Of a stretch of 64,000 bases of DNA, positions 11,705-21,556 are shown piece by piece. This stretch comes from Reticulascus tulasneorum. Taxonomy: Eukaryota > Ascomycota > Sordariomycetes > Glomerellales > Reticulascaceae. Under the pieces are notes generated by a model. The model was not told the DNA's origin, made no database searches, and was given only the letters and a program-made list of their open reading frames with translations. Each line of letters opens with the position of its first letter. Positions within the stretch are counted from its first letter, which is position 1. Location of the stretch: the NCBI GenBank assembly GCA_001557505.1, contig LSAX01000009.1, forward strand, positions 1,736,001-1,800,000, read 5' to 3'. Both the position numbers and the translations under genes were made by a program.

Positions 11705-12575
11705 CAATCCGAATCGGAGGGAGAGGACGATTCTGCATCAGCACGTGAAGGACATGATCCGCACGATTTTGACTCCAAAGAGAAGGGGAGGGACGACATG
11801 CAGCGGCGCCGAGGGGACCGCGATAGGCTCGTGGAGAAGATACGACGGTTCGGAGTCTGGATTGTAGCAGCTATCATCCTCCTCCCTCCGTACCTCGTAG
11901 GAATGGCAGCTCTAGGCAGTGGGGCCGTGTACATTTGCATAATGGGGACCAGGCGATACCTTGGCATACAAGGTTGGGATGGTCTTCGCAGATTGGCTTT
12001 GGGATAGACATGTTCAGAATCAATGCTCGACAATCACCGGCGGCGTTTTCAAGGCAAATCTTAGGTAGACTCATGACATTGCCCATCGCAACCTACGGCT
12101 AGGCACACACCTAAGTATATGGCGTTTTTAATCTCTCTCTCTCTCTCTCTTTCTCTTTTTCTGTCTGTCTTGTCCAACCACTGCATTAGATAGGTTCAGA
12201 AAGAGTTTGGCATACGTTTTGCTTTCCTTCTAGGGAATTTATGAATCATTTTTCTAATGAAAATTGCTTTGGTTTGGATGGCCACTCTATTGACCATGAA
12301 TGCTCTTTTTCTCCTAAAGAGAGTCTGGCATATTTTGACATTGACTCTCGTTAACTGGGGTATATTTCGGATCCCTAATGCATCCCTTTTCTTCGCTCAA
12401 GTTCTTCTGCTCCTGTTCCCCGTGAGTTCTGGCTGGGACGTCTCCCACTAGCCATTATCGCCTCAATCCCTTCGTTTGCCTTTCCCCTACCAAGCCATGC
12501 TCGCCATCACAACGCCAGACCGTTCCAATGCCACCGCATCGCCTATCGTCAACCTTCCATCTGCGTTCCTCCACC
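11705..12575. other. convergent intergenic region with CT microsatellite
   Basis: About 870 bp between the J-protein gene (plus) and the MED10 gene (minus). A (CT)n tract occupies roughly 12132-12160. A 64-codon hydrophobic open frame at 12257-12451 has no family resemblance and is probably chance. The region is presumably 3' UTRs. Confidence 0.5.
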
Positions 12576-13188
12576 CTACGCACTCCGCCTCGCGCCGTCC
12601 CTCGTCGTCGCATCCACTACCTTCGCAACATCGTCCTTCAGCTCCGGCATGGCGCTTAGCATCTGCTCAGCCAGCGTATCGCGGAACACGCCGAAGGCAT
12701 TCATCTTCCCCTTCATGAGCTGGTTACCCCTCCTCACAAGCTCGACAAACTCTCGCGTGTAGATGTCCGGGTTGCGCCCGTTTTCGACGTACTGAATGAG
12801 TTCTGGTGGGATGTTGGGGAGGGCTGCAGAGGGGGTGGAAGCGGAGGCGGTGCGGTGGACGGTCTGGAGGGATTGAGAGAGGGTGTTCCTGAGAGGAGTT
12901 AGCCGGGCTAGAGTATGATGGGGAGGATGGAGGATAGGTAGGACAAGAGAGTGGGGACGAGATGAGAGGTTGCATGAAAGACGGAGGGATAGGGACGTAC
13001 ACTGATTCCACGAGAACTTCTCTGCTATTCCTACCAGCGGCATCATAGCTTGAGACCTGTACCATGATCTGGTAAAAGTCCTGGATGACATCTTTGAGCT
13101 GTTCTGCAACCTATTGTGAGCCAGGGTCGCCTTGGGGTGGGTAAACAAACATACGCTCAAGAGCAGTTTTGTCGCTCATCGGCGCCAT
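12576..13188 (-). CDS. MED10: Mediator complex subunit 10 (Nut2)
   Basis: Minus strand, three exons 13188-13155, 13103-13001 and 12888-12576, giving 149 residues, typical for the family. The first exon encodes only 11 codons (MAPMSDKTALE) plus one base. Intron 1 is GTATGT..TTGCAG and intron 2 GTACGT..CTCAG, and both phases fit. The conserved core QLKDVIQDFYQIMVQVSSYD follows, then VESVNTLSQSLQ, the PPELIQYVENGRNPDIYTRE block and FRDTLAEQM near the C-terminus. Med10 sits in the middle module of Mediator and is essential for transmitting activator signals to RNA polymerase II in yeast (established). The small first exon would be missed by ORF-only calling. The start is chosen because the MAP-M-S-D beginning matches family length. 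Confidence 0.92.
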
Positions 13189-14670
13189 GCTTGCGTCCTG
13201 AAATTGGCTGCTGGAAGCCGCCAGAGGTCGCGATAGCGGAAAAGGCGAAGGTGTCGTCTCGAACCTGTTCGAGGCTGAAAGATAGGTTGGGAAGGTGGTG
13301 GGATAAGCGCAGTGCAGATGAAGTGCCATGTTTTAGTGCCCCATGCTGGCGGGAGATCCCGAAGTGGGGGGTTTGCGTTTGCAGGGCACGTGCAGGGGTG
13401 CCTCGAATCCACCTTCATATGTCAGGTAATGAACCCCCTGCAACGCCCAACAGCTTCACATCTCTAGGTACTCAGTACTATGGCCATGTAGCCCGAATAG
13501 TCATAGAGTAAGTAAGTCGAGAGCATACAGGATGCTTGCCCTCCTTGACTTTGCCGACCGTCTTTGAAAGCATGTCGGGGAGCTCACTGCGTCTCTGCAT
13601 TCCAGAGAATTTCGACAAGTTCTGCATACCAAAGGGGTCATCTACTAGCCTAGGTTGTTGCACTTCTCCCAGTAGAAGCCGAGCTCCATCAACCCACAGG
13701 CAACGCATGAGTGCGTTGCACAATCGCCGAGTTAAGATGGCGGGCCGGGGCCGGTGGAGTCGAGTTCGGAAGCCGGCAACAGACCTGAGTCGACGACATG
13801 AAACAAAAGTGTCTTGCCGTATACTCTTGAAGTGACACACAGACAGGTAGATAGTTTCGGACTCTTGGTCGGATGACGAAATGGGATTGGCAAGCACGGT
13901 ATGTGCCTACCAAATGGTCGGGTGTCTAGGAACAATTATTGTGATAAGGCATTGTGGTGCTACTGTATGTACAATCCCGCATCTCCGAGTTAAGGTTATC
14001 TTAGCGACTTTGCCATCACGACTAGCCTTGCAGGCGGTTGAACGGATACTCCCTAACTAGTCTATTTAGGGATGCATGGGAGCTGAGATAGACTAAAAGA
14101 GCTTCAAGGCCACGAATGAAGGGAATCTGGAGCCTTATTGTATATTATGGCCGTGTGATCATTGGTTAACAGGGGTTTGATATCTAACGATTTTGTCATT
14201 TCTTCAACGGTTTAAATCCCGCGCCTAACCTTATCCTATCCAACCAAGCACTCAGCCCTACACGGCACGGGACTAGTCGGGCGTCCAGTGGCGCCTGGCT
14301 GCGATGTAAAGCACCAACAACCATGCGAGTTGTGCATTTCATTGCACTCGTTCTCTGCAATGATTCACCGATAAGGTCTATGGCTGGCCGTGCCAAGCAG
14401 TCCATTCCCACCTCATAATCTGCCAGAGTACTTATACCAGACCAACTCAGCTGGATAGGCTAATTACTAGTAGTATCATCTTGTGGCCACACTCTAAAGG
14501 TGGTTCCGTATGAATGCAACAAGTAGAAAACCCGTGTGATCCTCTAACAACCTCCTCTTCTCTGCTTCGTCTCCCTTGAAATCTAAGCAACCCTAAAAAC
14601 AAACCCAAGAAACCCGCCAGAGAATCCCACATACCTCCCAGCTTTCCAAAGTCTCTTCATATAACAAGCC
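13189..14670. other. intergenic region
   Basis: Nearly 1.5 kb without a supportable gene. A minus-strand open frame around 13505-13790 has a plausible donor-like GTATGC at its end but no partner exon and no family I know. The segment from about 13900 to 14620 looks non-coding. Confidence 0.4.
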
Positions 14671-15066
14671 ATGTATCTTACTGCCGCGGACTACGCCCAG
14701 TACTGCCTGTCGCCCAACGCCCTCCCAAACTCCGGCGCCCTCCCGTTCCCTACGGACATAAAAATTATCTACGTTCCACGCAACAATGAGACCGAGACCG
14801 GCATGAGAATCTGCTGCGCCCCGGGGCCTGTCAACATCCTCGGAGACTGTATTCTCTGGTGCGAGGTCCCTGAGGAGTTCGGCAACGGCAGCATGGGGGC
14901 CAAAGGTCATGAATTGAGAACGTTTAGCAGGTGTCTGCGTATGAATGGAAACACTACTGGAATAACGGGAGCGAGCTGGTCTGGGGGTTCACAACCTGCT
15001 CAAGCGAAAGCTACAGCGCTAAGTACTATCGTTCTCCTTGTTATTTTGTTCAACACCATTTTGTGA
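14671..15066 (+). CDS. small cysteine-containing protein with hydrophobic C-terminus
   Basis: A single open frame of 131 residues. It has six cysteines, including CCAPGPVNILGDCILWCEV near residues 50-68, and N-glycosylation-type sites (NET, NTT). The last 16 residues are strongly hydrophobic (STIVLLVILFNTIL) after a small-residue region GASWSGGSQPAQAK, which resembles a GPI-anchor attachment signal. No signal peptide follows the ATG at 14671, so either a first exon lies upstream or the tail is a simple membrane anchor. I do not recognise the family. It stands alone between Mediator subunit 10 and the LIM-type gene. Confidence 0.45.
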   Translation: MYLTAADYAQYCLSPNALPNSGALPFPTDIKIIYVPRNNETETGMRICCAPGPVNILGDCILWCEVPEEFGNGSMGAKGHELRTFSRCLRMNGNTTGITGASWSGGSQPAQAKATALSTIVLLVILFNTIL

Positions 15067-15694
15067 TAGTCTGTCGGAGTAGGCTGGGACTGGTTACCGA
15101 AGGGAGGGCTGGTCAAGAAGTGAGAGATTCGTCTAGACATAGTGGAACATACGCTCCTAGGTGTTTGGAGGTTGCCTGCACACACTGTAGAGATGTGACT
15201 AGACTGGATTTTAAGCACTTCGTATAGACGCTTACCATATCTTTCACCTCCGTTCTCCTGTTGTAATGAGAGGCATGACGCTAAAAGTGTGGAATTTTTG
15301 TGAGGACAAATATTTGGACTGGAAAGGTGGAGTTGATAAGAATACGCAACGATAGCTTTAGTATGTCACTATGCGAGCCTGACCATCCTGCTGCTTCTAA
15401 CAATCTCCAAGCATCACTAATCCTGCTGATAATCGACTAATTCATAATGGCATGGCGAAATGTTAGAAAGGATGGCCCATGCCAGCAAGTGGAAGACCTC
15501 GTAGTGGTTGCCCATCATGAGTAAGGAAGTTGTAGATGACCAAGACTATTTAAGATATCTTCTTTGAAGATGCTCTAATGGCACAACATTCATTACTTTA
15601 GACAGCTTGCTTGCCATATTAATGATCAGTATTTACTACAGCAAACAATACTTTTACGCATCGAGGTGCTTCACAGCCCCTATTCTTGCAAGAG
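15067..15694. other. convergent intergenic region
   Basis: About 630 bp between two genes facing each other. No gene or structured repeat is seen; probably 3' UTRs. Confidence 0.5.
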
Positions 15695-17261
15695 CTACTT
15701 GCCACTGAACAGCTTTCTCAACTCAGCCTGCAAATGGTAACGTCTACCCGTGGAGTGAGTAGACTCAGCTCCATCTCCAGTCTGCCTATCCCACCCATCC
15801 GTTTGGGCCGTCTCCTCAGCTACCCTTGCTGCACTAGTTCTAGCCCGACTATTTCGTCTGATCCTCTCAATCACAGGCTCTATCCGCGGTCTCGGAGATG
15901 GAGACTTGATGGGTTGGTATTTGTCGAGATACTCGGACGAGTGCGGTGGTGACGTGCGCCTCACTCGTTGGAAATGGGAAGAAATCTGCGCCGACAACGG
16001 GCTCTTCGGCCGCATATGTTGCTGGCGTTCGCCCATTGCGTGATGTGGCCCTCGCTGTAGATAAGACGCTCTGCGGCGCTCAGGAAGGTTGACTGGCGAT
16101 TCGGGTGGCGTTACGTAGGCTGAAGATGAGGCACTTGTTGTGTCTGATTTATGGTGATGGCTGCTGCTGAGTCGAGAAGAGGGGCGTTTGAGAGGTTCAT
16201 GACTTACCCAGGAGATCGTCTGTTGTTGTTTTAACCCCGGTTGAGGCAAAGTATGGAAGGAGTCACGGGATGATGCCTGCAACCTCGACGATTCTCTTGA
16301 GCGTTGTTGAGAAGGAGTGGCATGTGGTGACATTGGCGATGGAGACTTCGTGGGGCACACAGTGGACTCTCCTGATGACGGATTCTTCACAAAACAAACT
16401 TGATCGTACTGCTTGTTCCAAACGCTTACTGGCCGGTACTTGCCATTCGCGTTCGGCCCGCTGCCTGAAGACATTGCCATCCATCTCGGGATTGGCTTCG
16501 TCGGACTCGGCTTGAAAGATGGTTCGTTTATGGGATCAAAGATGGAAACATATATCGGCAATTCCGACGGAAGGTAACTGGTTCCAAACCCATCTCCTTG
16601 GTCTGTTTCGTCAATATGCGTCCCGTCCCCAGACCTAGCTAACAGTGAGCGGCCCGAAGACCTGACAGACTTATAACATTAGTTTCTTGGACGCATGAAT
16701 CTGTCAGAAACTTACTGCCGGAGCTCTTCTTAGCTGACCAACAGCCTTGATTGGCACCGCCTGTCCCTGCTTCGAGTCCCAGCGTCTGCGAGTCAATCCG
16801 CCATCCACGCCGTCAACTCTCCTCAGGCCCTTTTGTACCACTGCCTCTTCATCTAGGTCGTCCGCTTCCGTCTCAACAGTACACGAAGCACACAAAGGCG
16901 GGGCTGTGATCTCGCGGCCACGGCAATTATTGGTCACATCATAATACGCTGCGCTCCTCTGCCCCTCAGGCTCGTACTCGAATAGCTCGGCGATACCTGT
17001 GCCGTTGCAGACGAGCTTGCTTCCGTATAGCAAGCAGCCATAGCATGCGCGATGCCAGAAACACTAACCAAGGCTGACGCATTCGTCCCCGCGGAAGACC
17101 ATCTCTCCGCAGACCCAGCATATCGAGAGGTCAATGAGTGCCGAGTAGCAGGGCTCGCATGTCAGGCGTGAGGCTCGGCCGAGGACGTGGGACGGGCCAT
17201 CAGAGATGTTGTAGCAGAAGGTGCATGTGAACAGGCCGATCCTCGTCGTGGGGAAAGGCAT
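15695..17261 (-). CDS. LIM-type zinc-finger protein, interrupted by an in-frame stop
   Basis: Minus strand. The first coding block starts at 17261 with a Cys-rich region: TCTFCYN, TCEPC, then CWVCGEMVFRGDECVSLG. A TAG at 17066-17064 is followed without frame change by CFWHRACYGC. Together these give C-x2-C-x18-H-x2-C-x2-C, the LIM spacing. The family expectation at the stop is probably Trp (TGG). A disordered Ser/Pro/Arg-rich C-terminal block lies at about 16650-15695, ending LRKLFSGK. Its junction with the first block needs an intron somewhere between 16765 and 16640 whose borders I cannot fix. A predictor could splice around the stop (GTTAGT at about 17070 to ..CACAG, 72 nt, in frame), but that would delete the zinc ligands. 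LIM domains bind proteins, often cytoskeletal. Either a real nonsense allele, a sequencing error, or an intron that removes half the finger. Confidence 0.6.
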
Positions 17262-17991
17262 ACTGGCGGTAGAGGATGAGGTTATCTGGGGCTTGTTGCA
17301 TAGAAGAGTTAAACTAGACCTGGCCAGTCACGGGCCATTTGGTTGTGATGTTGCTTATACAGCTGGCCGTGTGTGTAAAAAGGAGAAATCTTTCTTGTGG
17401 CTGCCGGTCAGCGATGTGGTCATCAAAATATAATAGACCGGTGGGAAGTCACAACCGAACGTACTCGCCTACCTTTCGCTTGTGTGGCTGGATTGTAACA
17501 ACTCGCACAAATGGCGAACGACAGGTCAAGCATAGAGAGAGAGAGGGAGAAAGCTAGGACCAGCTATTGTGAAGTCATACAGCCTTTTAAATCCTACAGA
17601 AGTAGCCTAGACGCCTAATGAAAGTCAGAGACAGCCGTCTCGTCCGAGTCCGCCTTGATATTTTACACATGAAGCAGATACAACGTCCCTAAAGTCAAGC
17701 CAAGCCGAGCCCAATGCAGTTCAGGCGTGCCAGCCGAAGAACAATCTAAAAAGTAACGAGCAATGCCTCTGCATATTGGTTCTTTCCTGTTCCAGATACC
17801 ACGCTCCATGCCATTTTGTATGCTGTGCCACCGGAAGATACTAGCAGCCAACTCCGAGGTCAAGACCAGCGCGTAGCGTAGCAGCGAAGTCTTCAGCGTT
17901 AGACGATGCAACATGCATCTGTCAACCTGGGATCAATAATGTCCACAACCTTACACGAGTGATTCACAACAGGTTCTGAGTAAAGTGCCCC
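17262..17991. other. intergenic region
   Basis: About 730 bp holding the presumed promoter of the LIM-type gene and the 3' end of the large disordered-protein gene. A GA-rich run (AGAGAGAGAGGGAGA) is near 17534-17550. No gene is supported. Confidence 0.5.
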
Positions 17992-20427
17992 TCAAGTTCT
18001 CATCTTCGGCTTAGCGAGCATGTTCAGTCTGCTCAGGCTCAGCACATGGCGCTTCTTCGCTGGGCTTGGTGTATGGCTCATTGCTCGAGAACTTTGGACC
18101 TTCTTAGCACTAGCACCTGGTGTATTTCCCATCAGTCTGGGTGCCAGTAAGGCATCGCCTTCTGGTACATGCTCGGCCTTTCGTCGCTTGCCAGCCCGAT
18201 CTGCAGCCTCCGTGTCGAAATCTCCCTCTTCGCTGCTAGCTCGGTGGCGTTTCTTGTTCGGCATCCCATGTGGTTTCCCTAGAAGAACCTTCATTGGGGC
18301 TTTGTTTTCCTTGTTCTCCTGCGACGCTTCCAAGTGAGATGGGAAACTTCCTGGCATGTCGATGGTTGGAAGGATAGAAGGTCGAACGTGACGGAGACTG
18401 GATTGGCCGGGGGAGGCTCCGAATCTTGGCGAAACGCTATTGAAGCGAATGGTATGATCACTACGGAAAGTGAACGTGCCTGGAACAGTTGGTGATACGA
18501 CTTGACTGGCTTCTGAAATCTTAAAAGGCGCCTTTGACAGTGGACGATGAGCCGAGAGATCAGGGTAAAAGACCTTATCCGCCCTTTCCTCAGTGACATT
18601 GGCAAGAACCGTGTCAAGAATAGGATAGTTGACATCTTCGTATTGCCGAATTGGGCTGCTTTTCAAAGTGCCAATCTTGAGCGCAGATGGTGAGTTCTGG
18701 GCCAGAGAAGCATACTTCGTGTCCGGAGTGAAATCGACTCTCTTGAAGAGCTTCCGTCGTGGAGTAGTAAAAGGGAGCGTAGGGAGTTTCTTCTCTAGAA
18801 CTTGAGGACCTGGCGTTTGGGACATACCGATGGCAGGCTGGGGGATTGCACTCTTTGCCTTCTCGGTTGTCGTCTTGCCACCCCGAAGAATGGATTTAAC
18901 TCTCTCAAACCGGCCGGGGCTGACAATCCTGCGTTTCAGCTCCACACTTTTCTCCAGAACCCTCAGGTCGTTAGTAGTGGCCGATTTCGTTAGAGCACCA
19001 GAACCAGTCTTGGTCGCAGATTTGACTGTTGGGGCCAGACGTCCCAACTCGGGTTTGCTTGGACTCTTGGTTAATGAAGCTATGTGGCGCAGATCAGGCT
19101 TGCTCGGCGACTTCAGCAGAGAAGGAGGTGGAGGCATTTTTGAGGCTGTGGTCTTGGCCAGTGAGGCTTTGGTTGGGCTCATAAGGGTAGCCAGGTTGGA
19201 CTGAGATCGGGGCAATGATGCCCCATCATTGCCACTAGACTTGGGTCGAGGAATAAAGCTTGCATCCCGAGAGATCGGTCGGCTGCTGGATGCATCATCC
19301 TCAAGATGCTGCCTAGCTCTCTTCGCGGCTGACGGGGGTTCGTCATTGGCAAACATGCGCAACTTAGTTGGAGAGCCAACTGGGATTTGCTTTTTGCTGG
19401 AGGCGGATTCACTGTAGTCTAGATTGGCCTTGGAAGGCGAACGCTTAAGACTGCGGTTGAGATAAATCGGCGTGTCATCAAGATTCGGTTTTGATGGGGA
19501 CCGCTTTAGAATGGACTTCGGTTGGGTTGGTGTGTCGTCCAGGCTTGCTTTAGAGGGCGATCGCTTGAGATTAGACTTTGATTGTGTTGAGACATCTTCT
19601 AGATTAGCCTTCGAAGGAGAACGCTTGAGATTGCTCGTGGCAGGCATTAAGCGGCCGGCTTGGGCTCTGAAAGCAGCAGGATGGTCTGCAATCGAGTCCA
19701 TCTTCTTGAATTGTGCCATGTGGGCTGCACTAAAGCGACCAGACTTGCCCTTAGGTTGTGCAATCTTTCGTCCACCGAACTCCTCTTCCTCTGCCCGTTC
19801 CTGGTCTCGTTTGGCCGTCAAGTCCGCCTTAATCTTGGCGGCCTCGCCCCGAAGTTCGTCCATCATACGCTGAGCTTCGGTGCTCAAACCTGAGTCGGGG
19901 GCGGCGGGGCGAACGAAGCGAAAGGTGAAAGGCGAAGAAGGCAGACCGGCCACCTTGGAGGGAGTAATTTGGGCGTCACCAACAAGCTTGGAACGGCCAT
20001 CAGAAGGCTTCATGTCTCTGAAACCGAGCCATTGCGCTTCTGAGCCAGCTGCAGTGGGATGCACCTTGCTTGGATGCATTTCGGACATTGGAAGCTTGAT
20101 GGGGGAGGAGGACGCTGGGGTAGCTGGTGGACGATTCGGAGAGGAAACAATCGCGTTCAGGCTCCCAGCTGCCCCGGCGACAGGAATCTCATCGCGTTCG
20201 AAAACAGAGGACAGGTGGGAGGCTGCTTTTGGCTGCTTGCGGTCGTCAGTTAGCCATCCCTGATTCATTTGCTCACCTTGCAATTTGGGATTGAAGCTTA
20301 CCTTCACAGTGACACTGGTTGCCAGTCGGGCTGAGCGACGACGTGGTGGCGACATCTTCAACGTCCGGCGTGATGATTCTGGTTTCTTTAGGATGAATTT
20401 GATGTCAATTGGGCTGTCTAATGACAC
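17992..20427 (-). CDS. large disordered protein with tandem CDK-type SPSK repeats
   Basis: A continuous minus-strand frame of about 800 codons that I cannot assign to a named family. It is basic and Ser/Pro/Lys-rich with no globular domain except a possible short coiled coil near 19790-19880 (ELRGEAAKIKADLTAKRDQE). Four tandem units of about 20 residues, each with KRSPSK followed by A/P-N/S-L-D/E, lie at 19417-19645. Two more SPSKP units are near 19050-19120. SPSK fits the S-P-x-K CDK consensus. A KEN motif (QENKENKAP) lies near 18300-18330 and basic nuclear-signal-like clusters near the C-terminus (KRRKAEH). A cell-cycle-regulated nuclear or spindle protein is a fair guess (inference). The start is uncertain: no ATG exists before the internal one at about 20355. 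The open frame continues upstream to near 20550 and may join a first exon starting at 20614 through GTAAGT..CTTAG in matching phase. Confidence 0.75.
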   Translation of the reverse strand: MSLDSPIDIKFILKKPESSRRTLKMSPPRRRSARLATSVTVKVSFNPKLQGEQMNQGWLTDDRKQPKAASHLSSVFERDEIPVAGAAGSLNAIVSSPNRPPATPASSSPIKLPMSEMHPSKVHPTAAGSEAQWLGFRDMKPSDGRSKLVGDAQITPSKVAGLPSSPFTFRFVRPAAPDSGLSTEAQRMMDELRGEAAKIKADLTAKRDQERAEEEEFGGRKIAQPKGKSGRFSAAHMAQFKKMDSIADHPAAFRAQAGRLMPATSNLKRSPSKANLEDVSTQSKSNLKRSPSKASLDDTPTQPKSILKRSPSKPNLDDTPIYLNRSLKRSPSKANLDYSESASSKKQIPVGSPTKLRMFANDEPPSAAKRARQHLEDDASSSRPISRDASFIPRPKSSGNDGASLPRSQSNLATLMSPTKASLAKTTASKMPPPPSLLKSPSKPDLRHIASLTKSPSKPELGRLAPTVKSATKTGSGALTKSATTNDLRVLEKSVELKRRIVSPGRFERVKSILRGGKTTTEKAKSAIPQPAIGMSQTPGPQVLEKKLPTLPFTTPRRKLFKRVDFTPDTKYASLAQNSPSALKIGTLKSSPIRQYEDVNYPILDTVLANVTEERADKVFYPDLSAHRPLSKAPFKISEASQVVSPTVPGTFTFRSDHTIRFNSVSPRFGASPGQSSLRHVRPSILPTIDMPGSFPSHLEASQENKENKAPMKVLLGKPHGMPNKKRHRASSEEGDFDTEAADRAGKRRKAEHVPEGDALLAPRLMGNTPGASAKKVQSSRAMSHTPSPAKKRHVLSLSRLNMLAKPKMRT

Positions 20428-20615
20428 TGGCGATGTTGCGTGTCCCTTGACAGAAATGATGTCAAGAGGTGGATTGTTTGGATTGGGACGCGCTTGGATC
20501 TTTGGTGGGGTTTGTTTACTTTCGGATGGCCCAAGCTCCCGAGCTCTAAGTGGGGCACCGGTCCAAGGCGTGTGTCACTTACACCACTTGGCTCACAATA
20601 CTTCTTATTTTCATG

Positions 20616-21556
20616 TTTCATTGTCAAACAGTGCGATCAATAACATATTCTCGTAGTTGCTAAACTTGCTACTGTGAGTAAGGTAACTACAGAGCGAGCC
20701 AGATTTGACAAGTGTTCAGCCGTTTGTTATGAGGAGTTTGTGGGACGCTGCAACTACAAACCATACTGCCCCACCCATTTGAACACATGACATCTCTCCT
20801 GACTCTCCCTATCCGAGTTTTCCTTGTTTGCTATGTGGGTGGCAGAGGAAATGGTGGTAGCTCTTAATATGCCCTTGATGCGTGTAACCCAGTGCCGAAT
20901 GTGCTCTCTGGGCAAAACCAGCTTTGAACTGTATTGGATCTTCCTCGTTGAAGTCCCGGATGCTGATTACACCAGGCGTTCGCCCTCTTGATTCTTGAAG
21001 TTGTGGACTCAGAGAAACCAATGCTTTCTCAAACAATATTCATTCTCTCCCCGAGTAGTCCATGACGGTTCTGGAGCTTGATAGAATGGCGAGAGTTTAT
21101 ACTAGTAGTGCTCAACTTCTTTTCAGATGGCGACGAAGATAGCGGCATAAGGAAAGGCGACGTTGCGGCACACTAGATTGCCGAGTCGATGTGCAGCTTT
21201 TCGTCTGATGGCTGCTGCTCGAATAGGCACGCGTATGTGATGAGAATCACGACGCCTTGGGTACGCGGATGACTTGGTCAGCTGTGATCTTCATTGGTCG
21301 TCTCATTATCCAAACAAATCCCTCTTATTTGTTTGTCTATGGTATTTCTAAAGTCGGTTTACTCTGATAATGGCGGCACATCGGATATGTGCCATGACAA
21401 GCAAGGAAGACCTTTCTTACTTCTGGCAACGAAGGACCTGACTTGAGTGACTCTTGATTAATTTTGATACCCAGACGGGGCGTTTCCGGCCGAATCGCGC
21501 ATGCTCAACAGAAAGAATCAAGTCCATGCATGAGCATCTTCATTAATAGTGTTTAT
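20616..21556. other. intergenic region
   Basis: About 0.9 kb between the disordered-protein gene and the LysM/WSC gene. No coding region is supported. It marks the left border of the cell-wall-enzyme cluster. Confidence 0.5.

Noticed and set aside
12257..12451. Hydrophobic 64-codon frame that could be a small membrane protein
   Set aside because: It lies in the 3' region between converging genes, directly after a CT repeat, and its hydrophobicity is explained by T-rich codons.
13478..13897. Minus-strand open frame of about 139 codons with a possible splice donor at its end
   Set aside because: No family resemblance, no matching second exon, and an equally long shadow frame on the other strand; not enough to call a gene.
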